From the NCBI GenBank assembly GCA_026120185.1, contig JANUWF010001614.1, forward strand, positions 3,273,501 through 3,337,500: DNA of 64,000 nucleotides. Direction: 5' to 3'. This document shows, piece after piece, positions 12,650 through 24,778 of the stretch. Origin of the DNA: Voacanga thouarsii. Taxonomy: Eukaryota > Streptophyta > Magnoliopsida > Gentianales > Apocynaceae. The position numbers were made by a program, and so were the translations under genes. The notes under the pieces are model-generated. The model worked only from the letters and a program-made list of their open reading frames with translations. It did not search any database and was not told where the DNA came from. Numbering within the stretch: position 1 is the first letter of the stretch; each line of letters opens with the position of its first letter.

Positions 12650-13003
12650 CTAGAATAATTCTGGATACTTTTCAACATCTTCACTTCTGTTTTCCCAAGT
12701 TGTATCTTGCATTGGATGATGATTCCACAATACTTTTACAAGTAAAATTTTATTTATTCCGCACACCCTTTTAGTATACTTTAAGATCTTAATAGGCTTT
12801 TCCTTATGCTTCAAGCTTGGAGTTATCTCAATAGGCTCTTCATTCAAAATGTGAGCGAGATTAGCTACGTATTTCTGAAGTTGGGCAACATGGAATACAT
12901 CGGGAATACTTTGAAGTTCTTTTGGTAACTTTAATCGATAAGTCACCTTTCCAATCCTCTTGACAATAAGGAATGGTCCAACATACCTAGGTGCCCGCTT
13001 CAT
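12650..13003 (-). CDS. Gypsy integrase C-terminus with chromodomain
   Basis: The 117-residue open frame begins with RYVGPFLIVKRIGKVTYRL and continues through VFHVAQLQKYV, the conserved C-terminal integrase segment of chromoviruses. It ends with a chromodomain-like tail, ILLVKVLWNHHPMQDTTWEN, and a final EKYPELF. In this family the chromodomain is thought to direct integration toward heterochromatin. The frame closes about 45 bases before the polypurine tract and 3' LTR, as in Tekay-type elements. Upstream integrase is broken by stops, so this is the intact tail of a dead polyprotein, not a stand-alone gene. Confidence 0.8.
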   Translation of the reverse strand: MKRAPRYVGPFLIVKRIGKVTYRLKLPKELQSIPDVFHVAQLQKYVANLAHILNEEPIEITPSLKHKEKPIKILKYTKRVCGINKILLVKVLWNHHPMQDTTWENRSEDVEKYPELF

Positions 13004-14160
13004 TCTTGGTCCTTAATTCCCAACTGTCATTATGGAGTCAACTTCAACAATATATGATCTCTTTCTGCAAATTTCAAATCTCTCTTACGTCGATCTGTAT
13101 AACTTTTCTGTCTACTCTGAACTACCTCCAACTTGATCTTAATCATCTCCACAGCCTATCAAACTTTTCAAGATCGAAGGCATCTTATTCACCTGTCCTT
13201 CATCCTAGACTACATTTTCTTTCATATAGAGCTTCAAATGGGGCCATTCCAATTGTTGATTGATGACTATTAGTGTATGCAATTCTGCATATGCTAAATT
13301 ATCAATTCACTTAGTTTAAAAATCTAAAGAGCAAGCCTGCAACATGTCTTCCAAAACCTTATTCAGTCGTTCAATCTGTCTATCCATTTATGGGTGCGCT
13401 GCTATACTGAACTTTAACGTTGTCCTATATCTTTGTTGCAGTTTAGTTCATCTCTGAGGTAAGTCTAGGATCTTTTTCTGACACAATCCTAGAGGATACT
13501 CATGTAGTTTGCTTGCTTCCTCCATATAGATTTCATTTAAATTCTCTAGGGAATTCCGTTAGTTAATGGGGATGAAATGAGCCGACTTAATTAGTCGATC
13601 CACTATCACCTATATAGTATTTCGCTATCCTACTACCATGGGTAATCCCGTAATAAAATCTATAGTAATTTTATCCCATTTCCGTGATGGAGTAGGCAAT
13701 AACTGTAGTAACCCTCCAGGTCGTTGCTGGTTGGCTTTCACTTGCTGACAAATTAAGTATCGAGCTACAAAGTCTGAAATATCCATCTTCATACCAATCC
13801 ACCAGTAATGCCATTTTGAGTCCTAATACATCTTTACTACTCCTAGATGGATGGTATACTTATTCTGATATGCTTCTATTAAAACATCTTGTGTCATTGC
13901 AAATCGTTTCGGAATACAATACTGACCCTGGTAATAAATAATTCCATCATTGTCCCTTCGAAACTCATCTCCTCCTTTATTTGCCCCCTTTTACATCAAC
14001 TTTTGCAACTTTTCATTTTTATCTTGCTTTTCTTTCAACTGCTACAGAAAAGCAGGTTGAATGGAGATTACCCATCCTTATTTCTCCATCTATGGCAAAT
14101 GCATTCAGTTCTAGAATTCATAATATCTAAAGAGCTGATAAATTTACCTTCCTACTAAGG
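13004..14160 (-). pseudogene. Gypsy integrase core remnant (element A)
   Basis: The minus strand near 13640-13770 reads CQQVKANQQRPGGLLQLLPT followed by KWDKITIDFITGLPMVVG and VIVDRLIKSAHFIP. This is the zinc-finger-to-core part of a Ty3/gypsy integrase, with the first catalytic aspartate (ITIDF) retained. Stops and frame changes interrupt it throughout, for example after PMVVG. Its position between RNase H and the chromodomain tail gives the Ty3/gypsy order (RT, RNase H, integrase) and confirms the minus orientation. Confidence 0.75.
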
Positions 14161-15710
14161 GCATCTGCTACTATGTTTGCTTTTTCAGAATGATACTTAA
14201 TTAGACACCGAATTTTTTTTAGAAATTCCAACCACTAATGTTGTATTATATTCAAATCTTTCTGGGTAAAAACATACTTCAAACTTTTGTGGTCAGTGAA
14301 AACTTCAAACTAAACTCCATACAAATAATGTCTCCACTTTTTAAGAGCAAACACAATAGTCACCAACTCCAGGGTATGTGTAGGGTAATTCTCCTCATGT
14401 GGTTTCAATTTCCTCGAGATATAAGCTATTATCTTTTTCTCTTACATCAATACTCCTCCCAATCATTCATTTGATGCATCTATGTTCATCTCATAAGGTT
14501 TCTCCATAATCAACAATACCAAAACAGGAGTAGAACTTAACCTTTTCTTCAGCTCCTGGAAATTTCTCCTACACTTCTTGATCCAAACATAAAGAACTTT
14601 CTTTTTGGGTGAGTCGAATCAAAAGTAAAGCTATCTTAGAAAATCCCGCAATAAATCTCTAATAATATCCTGCTAATCCCAGAAAATTTCGTATTTTAAT
14701 TGGAGTCTCGGGACGTTTCCAATTCACCATCGCTTCAACTTTCACAGGATCTGCTGTAATCTCATCTTTGGATATTACATGTCCCAGGAACACACTTCTT
14801 GTAGCTAAAACTCATACTTACTGAAGTTTTGTATATAATTTAGCCTCCCTTAACTCTTCTAATACTTTCTAAATGTGTTGTTTATGCTCTTGGGGATCCT
14901 TGGAGTACACCAGGATATCATCTATGAATATAACCACAAACTATCTAAGTAAGGCCAAAATATTCGGTGCATCAGGTCTATGAAAAATAGCAGGAGCGTT
15001 GGTAATACCAAAGGGCAACACTTCAAATTCAAAAGATTCATATCGTGTGTTAAATGTAGTTTTTAGTATATTTTCTTATTCAAACTTAGTAATATCCCTG
15101 CCTCAAGTCTAACTTTGAGAACCATTCTACTCCTTGTAATCGATTAAGCAATTCACCAACCATGGGCAATGGGTAATTATTCTTTACCGTCATTGCATTC
15201 AACCTTCGATAATCTATACACATCCGTAATGATCCATCTTTCTTCTTAACAAATAATACAGATGCTCCCCATGATGAAGTACTTAGTTGAATGAACCCTT
15301 GCTCCATTAATTCTTATAATTATTTTTTGAGCTCCTGTAATTCTGTAAGTGCCATTTTATAAGGAGTTCTTGAAATTGATTCTATCGATGGCACCAAATC
15401 AATGGAAACTTCTACTTTTCTCTCCGGTGGTAACTTCTTCAATTTTACTGAAAAAACATCTAAATACTCATTCACAACAAGAATATATTTGGGTTTCTTA
15501 ACCTCTCCTGGCTTATCAATTACATAAGCTAAGTATCCAGTACACCATTTCCTAGTCATGTTCTAGGCCTTAAGTCCTAATATAAAAGCATTACTTTTTC
15601 TTCTAGCATCACCTACAAATTCCAATATAGGTTTTCCAGGCCGACGAAAATGTACTACCTTATGTCTACAGTCAAATTGAGCATGATGATGAGATAGCTA
15701 ATCCATACCC
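14161..15710 (-). pseudogene. Gypsy RT and RNase H remnant (element A)
   Basis: The RT part includes the 79-residue frame at 15320-15559 (linker from protease to RT, with LPPERKVEVSIDLVP) and the 73-residue frame at 15086-15307 ([20 protein letters not shown] ... [14 protein letters not shown]). The catalytic box FIDDILVYSK is intact near 14906-14950. RNase H is seen near 14220-14305 as VFTDHKSLKYVFTQKDLN with an internal stop. The element has lost protease, gag and its own 5' LTR: at about 15710 the pol sequence jumps into LTR DNA of another family. Identity to element B is high in the shared part (about nine in ten bases by eye). Confidence 0.85.
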
Positions 15711-16666
15711 AATGAAGAAGAATTGATAGAGGGTTGTTTACCTTAAGAGTTGATTTCGGTTTTGGCGGGAGTTGTGTGTGTGCTGGCCGAAACTTTGGAG
15801 AAAATGGGAGGCTACTTGTTTTCATGTATTGAAGAGGTTTAAGGTGTGCTAATTTGCTGGTTTGATAGAGAGAAAAGGATTGGTTTGGGTGTTTTGTTGT
15901 ATGAAAGAGTTTCACCTTATTTTGGACTCTTGAACTAGACAACAAGAAAATGGCAGCTTTGCCTCTTCTAGTTGCATAAATTAAACAAGGTTTAGGTGAA
16001 GATTATGGCTATATTTTGGTTCTAGGATTGGCCGAAAATAAGAGAGAAAAGAGAGAAGAATGGAGACTGGTTTTTGGTTCTTGCTTTGGCTGAAATTGAG
16101 TGGAGCAAAAGAGTTCTTGTGCAAGTTGTGTTTTTGTAAAACAATAAAAGAGAGTTTGAGTGTATATTGCTTCAGATTTTCGTGTGTGTGTGTGTGTATT
16201 ATGGTCAAAATTATGGAGAAAAGAAAAGAGAAATTCTGGTATTCTTTTGCTAAATAAAAATCGAATTGGTTAAAAGTTATCTTGGGTAAACTTATCTCAA
16301 CTTTGAAGAGTTTAAGTTGAGCATAACTAGCTATCAAAGTGGCGGCCAAGCTTGTATTTTTTTTTCCAAAAAATTCAAGTGAAGAAAATAGGTTAATTGT
16401 CCAAGAAATAATTTAATTGATACACTAAATTACTTTATACAAAATTAAGTAATTAGAAGATAATTATATTTAAAGATAAAAAACTGGTTTTTAAAAAGAA
16501 AAGGCTGGAATTTTTTTTATCCCAACTTCATATTATTGAAAATATCAAAATCCGAAGAGATAATTGCTTAAATTAAAAATAAACATTATCTCTTTATTTC
16601 CATTTAAAATTCTTCAAAGAAAATTAAATTATGAAGGCTTATCTCCTATTAAAAAGTGGCGGCCAC

Positions 16667-18167
16667 TGATGCGTATTTATTTAGGTATAAAAATCATATA
16701 AAAATAAGCACATTCCCAATCAAGTTTAAATTAAAATGTTAATCCCAAATTAAACATATAAGCAAGCGTACTTATCATTAACATAGCATAGGGTTCAAAC
16801 GAGTGTCGATCCTCAAGGAACAAGTATGCATTAATCACTTTTCTCTCATTGTTTAACCGACTCAATAAAGTGAAAAAGAAAAAAAAATCAAATCAAATCA
16901 AATAATATATATGTGTCAATAATGGAGAATTATGTAACTTAAACCATTTTCTTGACAAACATGACCTTAGAGTACTTAACCGTTATCATAACTAATTATT
17001 CTCTTGGCATTATGAATGATTAAGATAGATTCACTTATTTTCCAATCCATGAGAGCACTACCTCCTAAATAAATTAGCATCACATTCCTGTCTCAACTAA
17101 TCCATCCAAAAGATGCATTAAATGCAATCCTTGATTAAATTTTCATATTCTGGCAATTTAAAACATGAAATTAACCAATGAATCCATTCTTGGCAGACAT
17201 CAATTAACCTTTAATTACCTGTTCTTAGCAATTAATCCCTTTTCCAAGCAAATTAATAGATAACAAATATGAAATTAATAAATTGAAACCACCATCCACC
17301 CCTTTTTCAAGCAAGTTAATGGAAAGCAATAACCAATTAATCTCATAATACGCATAAGTAATTAAATACTAAGAATAACAATCAATTAATCAAAAGATCA
17401 AATAACTCTAAAAAAATCATGAATACCTAAAATAATGTCAAATTATAATAAAACAATTAATACATTATTGTTCAAGAAAAAGAAAACAAAGTAAAAGAAT
17501 GCACTCATAGACAAGCCTCATTCTTCTTCCTTTGAAGACCTTCTTGCACAACCCTCCTTGAATTGAAGAATTCTTCCTTTGATTTGAGTGATTTTTTGTT
17601 ATGATCTATGAATTCCCCCCATTCTCTTGTGTTTTCCATCTTTTTATAATCTTAGGAAGTGCCTAAATTCGTTGGTGTAGGGCTTTTGGCTGATTAGAAG
17701 TAGGACTAAAATTTTGCAAATTGCCAAAAAACGCATGCAAAAATCAGGGCATTGCCTCAACATCAAGGCATAGTCGGCACCGGTTGTGTTATGTTTCTCC
17801 AGTTGCTCGCCAATTTTTCTTGATTTTCGCACAATCTTTTTCAGAGTGCAACCGGCGTCGCCTCAGGCTTCATAGCCGATGCTAGTTGGGTTCTATTCAG
17901 CTCTATTTCACTTGATTTTTTGTCATTTCAAAGTGCATGCCAGTAGCACGTGGCCGGCGCCGGTTCCCCTGTCCTGGCCGGCGCCGCCTCTGTTCTGTTT
18001 TACGATGTTTTTGTCTTATTTTACCCTTAAAATCTGAAATAATGCACAAAATACCTTTTCAAGGGTAAAATCTCAAATATGAAGGAATGTGACCAGTTAT
18101 TGAACAAAATGTATTACAAAATAGCCTTAAATAACTAGTAAAGATATGACTAATTTAGGCCCTATCA
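16667..18167 (-). mobile_element. Athila-like solo LTR, TSD GCCAC
   Basis: The 1501-bp segment reads TGATAGGGCCTAAATTAG on the minus strand at its start and ends ACGCATCA. It is flanked on both sides by GCCAC (16662-16666 and 18168-18172). Its 3' part contains the TTGTTCCTTGAGGATCGACA block also found, in the plus direction, in the Athila-like LTR at 55488-57147. No internal region remains, so this is a solo LTR left by LTR-LTR recombination. It carries a GC-rich GGCGCCGG patch near 17935-17995. Confidence 0.9.
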
Positions 18168-18479
18168 GCCACAACATAGCATTCTAGATATATTTTTATA
18201 TATTTTATTTCTTAATAAATCACTTAGATAATGACGTTAAAAATTCAGATTTTGGAATATTTAAAATTCCCTAAAAGATTAAGATAAAATATTAAACTAA
18301 GTAATAATAGGAATTTAATTTGTTTTTAATTCTTTTTATCTAATAAATCCAAGATCCTAGATTTTAGGAGTTGGAACTCCAAGACGGAGGCTACCCTAGG
18401 GATTTTGGCCAAGAAGTAGAGAAATTAGGGAAAAGAAAATAAATTAAGGAAAAGAAAGAAAAGATTTGCAAGAGCTGGA

Positions 18480-18538
18480 ATTTGAACTCAAGTCACAAAG
18501 AAATAAACACCAAGTCTTTACCACTAGACCATAATAAC
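18480..18538 (-). other. tRNA-like segment in gypsy LTR (copy 1)
   Basis: The minus strand reads GTTATTATGGTCTAGTGG and, about 50 bases on, GAGTTCAAATTCC. These resemble the tRNA box A and box B. It lies 264 bp from the LTR start. Confidence 0.5.
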
Positions 18539-18802
18539 TCTTATGCAAATATTCCTCCAACAAATTCCCTTAACTCCACTAAACTTACTTCATTTCCCTT
18601 CTAATAAATTCTACTCGATAAAACAAAAGCTCTACCGTCTCAAACAATACAACTATATCCAAATAAATAAATTCATGCAATAACAAACTCATGGATCACA
18701 TATATTCATGAAAATAGTTCAAATTATCAAATGCAATATAAAATGTTATGCCATGCATGACTTTCCCCATGAACTAAGGGTGGTTTTAGTCGGGGTATCA
18801 CA

Positions 18803-19555
18803 ACACCGCTAGAAATAAGGGGGTTGTTGAACACTTTACCTTAGTTCACTAGTTCCCTGGGAATGTTTGTTTCATATTGCATGATTTTTGGAATGTCATT
18901 GTTGAGTTTGCCAAGGTCTATTAATTTTTCTAAATGATGTCCCTTCATATTTGTGCTAGTGGATTTCTTCTCATGGCAACTCCTTCAGTTTGAGGTCTTG
19001 AAAGTTGATCCATGAAGTCCTGATTGAGTTCAAATTAACTAGATTAGACAATTAATTCGCTAGTAAAACTCTCTTATATGTTGTAGTAGTGAACATGTAA
19101 ATGTTTTAAAAGTAAGGCTTCTATCAAAAGGTAGTTTCTTTTAGTAATGGTTAGTTTATTTTCTTAGAATATGTTTTTTTAGAAATTTGCAGTGTAATTT
19201 TATCTTTGGATGTTGGAGAACTACCATTAGAAGAAAAGAATTTTAAAAAAAAAAATTCTAAAGCTGTTGTAAAATAAATAGTAAGAAGGAACGAAAGTGC
19301 GTGAGAAGGAAAGTTTCAATCTATTTTTAATCCAAAACATCACTTCTTTTCTTTCAAGTTTTCATATTTTTGTTGTTTTCCTTATGACCATGTCCAATTA
19401 GAAGTGACAAAATGACTTACTTAAACTAAGCTTTCTGCTGAGTTCAATTAAAAGTTTATTGTATTGTAGTTTGTTATTGAAGAGTTCATGTCAAGCCACT
19501 TAACTTCCTGAACTCTTGGGTGGTAATGATGTATTACTAGATACCACTTATGATC
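18803..19555. other. Unassigned sequence between elements
   Basis: No repeat terminus, no long open frame and no recognisable protein family on either strand. It may be the remaining host sequence between the gypsy block and the copia element, but nothing supports a gene here. Confidence 0.5.
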
Positions 19556-20382
19556 TGTTGGGTGTGGGTTTATTAATTGATGAATTAGTAAACCAATCAT
19601 ATTTAGAATTAGTAGGTTAATTCTAAATTATTAAGGATTATTAATTAATCCATAACATGTTTGGATTAATTCATATTGGTTACCAATAGACTGGAAAACC
19701 TAATAGGTCACATAAAATAGAAGATTAAGTACTTAAGATGTTATTTGATAACATTGTGGGGTTATTTGTGAGAAGAAGAAGTTATTGTGGTCAAATTATA
19801 ATTAGTTATAATTTCGGGCCAAATTGTAATGGTCAAATCTTGATGAATCCAATTACAATTCATAAATTCTAATCCTTTTAGAATTCTGGAAAGCTTGATG
19901 TCGTAGTGTTTTGTGACTTAACAGAGTAATATACGGGATATCACACAATTCAAAAGAGCCATATATATTTTTTGATATAGTGTGAATTACTCTCTTGGTA
20001 AAGAAAAAAACACAAGACATACACATGGTTTTCCTGTTCTCTCTCATAACAAAGAAGAAAACCTAGCCGCCGTCTAGTTTTTTGCTAGCATAGAAAACAT
20101 TTGGTGTCTTGAGCAACCATTCTCATGTGGATTACTATTGAAGTCAGTCTCACATTGAGATTGAAGAGGCGAGACAAACTGTTCATCATCTAGCTGCTGT
20201 TTGATCGAGAGGTTTGCTAGATCGTGCCTCAGTCATTGTCCATCAAAGTGTTTTGAAACCAGATAGAATAAGGTGAAAGTCGTAATTGTCTCTTTAAGCC
20301 CGTTTTACTCTCTGGCATGTGTTTGTGGGATTAGGATTTTTTCATTGCACAATATAGATTTTGCATGTCCTAGTTACCTATA
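19556..20382 (+). mobile_element. 5' LTR of copia element 1
   Basis: It starts TGTTGGGTGTGGGTTTATTA and ends immediately before a degenerate tRNA-Met primer site at 20384. The exact end is uncertain because the expected CA is not preserved. The matching 3' LTR is not in the window, since the element is cut at 24509 by an Athila-like LTR. The frame at 19853-20047 inside it is not recognisable. Confidence 0.6.
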
Positions 20383-20383
20383 G

Positions 20384-20395
20384 TGGTATCAAATC
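20384..20395 (+). promoter_or_regulatory. Degenerate tRNA-Met primer site, copia 1
   Basis: TGGTATCAAATC, against the usual TGGTATCAGAGC, directly after the LTR. Confidence 0.65.
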
Positions 20396-22629
20396 TAGGT
20401 TTCATGTCTATGATTAGAATGGGTTTTATGCTATTAAATTTGTTTCAAGCATGCGACAGGTTTCTAGTTTTATTACAGAAATGGTTCTGTGCTTGTTTTC
20501 ATGAAATCGTTTCATTGTTTATCTTCTTGTGATAAATTGTTTCATGCGTATTTGATGTCTAAAAATTGTTTCGGCATAGTTTTATTTCATTAAAATGTTT
20601 CCAGGACTCGAACCTGATCCATGAAATTGTTTTATGTTTTTCGTTGAAGTTTGGGTGTTCTGGATTATATCTTAGTTGTGCTGGGTGTCTGTGATAGTTT
20701 TGTGGGTTCTTGTTGCAGTGTTTTGACTCTGTAAAATTACATAATGTTTTCCAGTGAAAAGAAAAGCTGGTTTCTGGTTTCGTTTCTGTGATTCTGTTTG
20801 ATGAAAATTGCATTCGGATGGAAAATATTTTCATTTGGTTATTGAAATTATTTTTGGAAGAAATAATTCTTTTGGCTTTGTTTTATTTTCTACTAATAGA
20901 ATCCTTGTTTGAGTTGTGAAGATAGATAAAATCAGTCTTTGCACAGAGAATTGTTCTCTGAATTCACCGCAACATTTAAAGAAAATTGCTCCAGAAATTG
21001 TTTCTGGAAAGAAAGGCGAAAATTTGTTTTCTTTTCGTTATTCCTTCATTTGGCCCACACAATCTTTCATGAATTCCAGTGAGCCCTAATAAGTTTCAAA
21101 TTTTTTTTTTTTGGGACTAACCAAGATATATTTCTAAAATTGGTTTTAGAAATTAATATATATTATCTAAAATATTGATTTTAGTTATATATATATATAT
21201 ATATATATATATAAGTTTTTTTTAATTAATTTTCATTTTGAGAATTAAATCTAATTATGATTAGTTTTTAAATCGGACCCATGATTTAGGATAAAATTAT
21301 ATTTTGGAATTTAATATATTTTTAAAATATTAATTTTAGATTTTATATTATTATTTAATTCCTAAAACATGATTTTAGCAATTAATAAATTTTCTAAAAA
21401 TATTGATTTTAGATTTTATCCCAATTAAACTTCTAGAATATGGTTTTAGAAATTAAATCTAAAATATTGATTTTAGATTTTATCTTAATTTAATTTATAG
21501 TATTTGATTTTAGAAATTAAATCTAAAATATTGATTTTAGAATTTGTTTTATTTTTCCAAAATAGATATTTTGGAATAATAAAATCATATGTTTAATTTT
21601 GTCTAAAGCATATTTAATGGCTTGGTGGATGGTTATGGACTAAAACCAAATTGTATCTATTCATGCATTATTTACAGTTTATGTTTTATTAAATAGGACA
21701 TGCGAGTCTTGCCTTTTCTAAAATTCTTGTGTAATTCTCTTCTCATCTAACTCCCCTCGAATGTAACTTGAGGTTTCTCTATTTAGGAACTTTATGTAAT
21801 TATATTACATAGGTTAGATAGGGATAGAATTATTTTAATTTTGGAGATGGCAATCAAAACAAGGCGAGAGGGTAAGATCTTCTACTTAAATCATGCATGA
21901 ACACATAGGGTTAACCATGTTAATTTCCTTTTGGCTTGAGGAAATTAATTTAGGGAAAGTCCATAACCATACCACGTCATCGCTTTATTACCATGATTAT
22001 CAATTTATATGATTTATTGATATATTTATGCATGTCATTTGATGAAATCACTAAAAGGAATAAATCCCTCAATTAATATTAAATCTAATTCCTTTCATTA
22101 ATATAGTAAGAATGAGAGTCCTTTTTCGAGACCAGATTGTTGGGCTAACCTAAGCCTACTCGACATCGGGCATGTTCAAGTTATTGAATTAAATTCCTAA
22201 TTAATGGGTCGGGTTTAACTAAATTCTTTATCCCAATTGGGCTAACTTAAGTATAAAGAAATTTAGAGGAAATGTTGGGGTGGCCCAAAAGGCTTTAAGA
22301 ATAAAAGATGTTAATCACCTAATGATCCAGTAATTACATATGATGTAATTGGTATTGGATACCTACCATTAAACTCAAGGGTGGCTTGTTGGGTAAACCC
22401 AAGGTTATTCTTGAGGAATTTGGATACTGGTCCACTAAGAAAGCTTTCAATGGGTTTTCCCGAATCAATAGTGGGGTTATTGGTTTGAGAAAAATAGTGG
22501 AGTAATAATGCGTTTAATTAAAGACTTAATTATTTGCATTACATATGCATATAAAGTTAGTTAATATTTTCTATCTTTATATCTAGGTCACGTGCATCAT
22601 GTTTAACCAACCTAAGCTTACATAGCATA
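20396..22629 (+). other. Untranslated leader of copia element 1
   Basis: AT-rich sequence between primer site and gag. It contains a TA microsatellite (21185-21213) and a run of short hairpin-forming repeats (about 21120-21560). No coding potential is recognised. Confidence 0.5.
21120..21560. repeat. Array of short imperfect palindromes
   Basis: At least eight variants of TCTAAAATATTGATTTTAGA, each able to fold on itself, are separated by AAATTAAAT-type spacers. A TA run (21185-21213) sits within the array. Confidence 0.6.
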
Positions 22630-23214
22630 TTGGAGACCAACAAACCAACTGAGTCAAACTATTTCGACTGGTATAGAAACTTGAGAATTGTTCTCAAGTC
22701 AAAAAAGTTGCTCTATGTGCTAGATGCTCCTATTCCGCCACCACCAGCTCAAGATGGTCATGCTGATGAGCATGCTGTCCAGAAGAAGCATGAGGAGGAT
22801 AGTGACACGGTATCTTGTATCATGTTGGCGTCAATGACTCCTAAGCTGCAAAAACAATACGAGCATATGGATGCTCAATCGATTATTCTCCATCTTCAAG
22901 AGTTGTTTGACGCCTAAGCTAGATCAGAGAGATATGAGATCTCGAACCAACTATTCCATTGCAAAATGGCTGAGGGTGCTTCTGTGGCCAATCATGGGTT
23001 GAAGATGCTGGGCTTGATTGAGAAGCTTTGGTCTCTTGGGTTCCTGATGGATCATGAATTAAGTGTTGACTTAATTCTATAATCTTTGCCTAACAATTTT
23101 TCACAATCTGTGATTAACTATCAGATGAAAAAGATTGAGTCCACCATTCTTGAGTTGATCAATCTTCTCAAGACTATGGAATCCTCTATGAAGAAGGATT
23201 CCAATGCAGTCTAG
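22630..23214 (+). pseudogene. Copia element 1 gag remnant
   Basis: The translation contains YFDWYRNLRIVLKSKKLLYV, then LDAPIPPPPAQ and HLQELFDA, typical of Ty1/copia Gag. It continues after stops with ARSERYEISNQLF, MDHELSVDLIL and SLPNNF in the same frame. Three nonsense codons fall where the family usually has glutamine (22915 TAA, about 23080 TAA, 23212 TAG), each explained by a C-to-T change. No ATG opens the frame at 22630 (the codon is TTG), so the true start is lost or further upstream. Gag would form the particle shell; this copy cannot. Confidence 0.85.
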
Positions 23215-24509
23215 ATGGTAGAATCTTCTTCTTTCAAGATAAAGTTCAAAGGAAGAAAAAGAAGGCTCCCACTAAGCCCAAAGGTGGTATGAAGAAAAAG
23301 GATGTAGCCACCAAAGGCCCATGCCATCACTGTGGCAAAATGGGCCATCAGAGGTGCAACTACAAAGCTTACTTGGAGACCATCAAGGAAAAGAAGAAGA
23401 AGGAGAAGTTCACGGGCACTTCTACTTTTACTCTTGGCATGTTTATGATTGAGGTTAATACTGTCTTTAGAAATGAGATATGGGTATTGGATACCGAATG
23501 TGGATATCATTTATGCAATAACTTGCAGGGACTAAAGGACAGTAGAAGGCTAGAGAAAGGTGATGTGGACCTGCGTACTGCAAATAGAGCAAAGGTTGTT
23601 GCATTTGCTGTAGGGACTTACGAGCTACACCTACCTCTAGGATTAGTTTTAGAGCTGCAAAACTATTATTTTGTACCAGTTTTATTGAAAAATATTATCG
23701 CAATTGCGTGTTTAGACTTATGTGGATTTCATTTAGTATTTAAGAATAAATATTGTTCTTTTTCATTGAATAATATTCATTATGGTTCTGCAACTTTGGT
23801 TAATGGTTTATATGTTCTAGATATGGATAACCCAATCCTCAATATAAACAATAAGAAACCAAGGATAGATAATTCAATTTCAACTTATTTATACCATTGT
23901 CGTTTAGGCCATGTAAATGAGCATCACGTTTCTAAGTTACACAAGTTAGGTGACTTAGGGTCATTTGATTATGAATCATATGGAACATGCAAATTTTGTT
24001 TACTTGGTAAAATATCTAAAACTCATTTTTCTGAAAAAGGAGAAAGGGCCAAATAGTCATTAGCACTTATATATTCTAATGTATATGGCCCAATGTCAAT
24101 ACAATTAAGAGGAGGTTAACACTATTTCATAATCTTTATCGATGATTATTCACGATATAGGTATTTGTATTTAATAAAATGCAAAATTGAAGCTTTTGAA
24201 AAGTGCAAGGACTTCAAGAATGAGGTAGAGAAACAATTTGGAAAAGTATTAAAACTTTAAGATCTGATCGAGAAGGTGAATACTTAAGCCAAGAGTTTCA
24301 GGGTTATTTTAGAGATAATGGGATATTATCTCAATTCCACCATATACACCTCAACGTAACGGTGTATCTGAGAGAAGGAATCGAACCATTCTAGACATGG
24401 TACGAACCATAATGGCTCATGCAGACTTGCCAAAATCGTTTTGGGGGTATGCACTGGAGACTTCTGTTTATATTCTAAATAGAGTTCCGACAAAAACGGT
24501 TGATACCAC
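23215..24509 (+). pseudogene. Copia element 1 pol remnant (knuckle, protease, integrase)
   Basis: The 255-residue open stretch at 23289-24056 carries, in order, a zinc knuckle (CHHCGKMGHQRCNYKAY, last metal cysteine changed to tyrosine), protease (IWVLDTECGYHLC, where the DTG active site has become DTE), and the GAG-pre-integrase domain (YHCRLGHVNEHHVSKL ... CKFCLLGKISKTHFS). After a stop at 24056, integrase continues in pieces (VYGPMSIQLRGG, FIDDYSRYRYLYLIK, a frame-shifted NGVSERRNRT-like region) to about 24505. There the Athila-like LTR begins. RT and RNase H are not in the window. Confidence 0.85.
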
Positions 24510-24778
24510 TGATGGCGGCTAAATCATCATTATTTTCCTAGTTATTTGAAGCTAATTTGAGATACTTTTAATACAAACTAGTCATATTCCTTCCTATTTG
24601 ATATTTCACTTATAAAAATATTTTTTTGTGATTTTATGCAAAAATAGATGAAATTTAGAGCTAATTGAGTAATTTTCCAATGTAGACCCGACACCAGGCC
24701 AAGAACATGGACTTGGCACCAGTCCTAGACTGGAGGAACAGAGGAAAGCAGAAAAAAAAAAAAAAAAGACAAAGCAGA
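24510..24778 (+). mobile_element. Athila-like 5' LTR, left part
   Basis: It starts TGATGGCGGCTAAATCATC, similar to the TGATAGGGCCTAAATTAGTC start of the solo LTR at 16667-18167, and cuts off copia element 1. It stops at the CACTA insertion after AAAGCAGA; the continuation is at 55488-57147. The combined LTR is about 1.93 kb. Confidence 0.75.

Larger units (their letters stand above)
15711..18802 (-). mobile_element. Ty3/gypsy LTR fragment, tRNA-like family, split
   Basis: On the minus strand it starts at 18802 with TGTGATACCCCGACT, close to the TGTGAAACCCC start of the three solo LTRs further right. It runs on through a tRNA-like segment (18480-18538) into GGCCGAAA-rich sequence typical of those LTRs. 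It is interrupted at 16667-18167 by a solo LTR of a different lineage. Its 3' part is missing: at about 15711 it abuts RT sequence of another family. Frames at 15655-15945, 15981-16349 and 16060-16257 lie inside it and look accidental. Confidence 0.65.
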
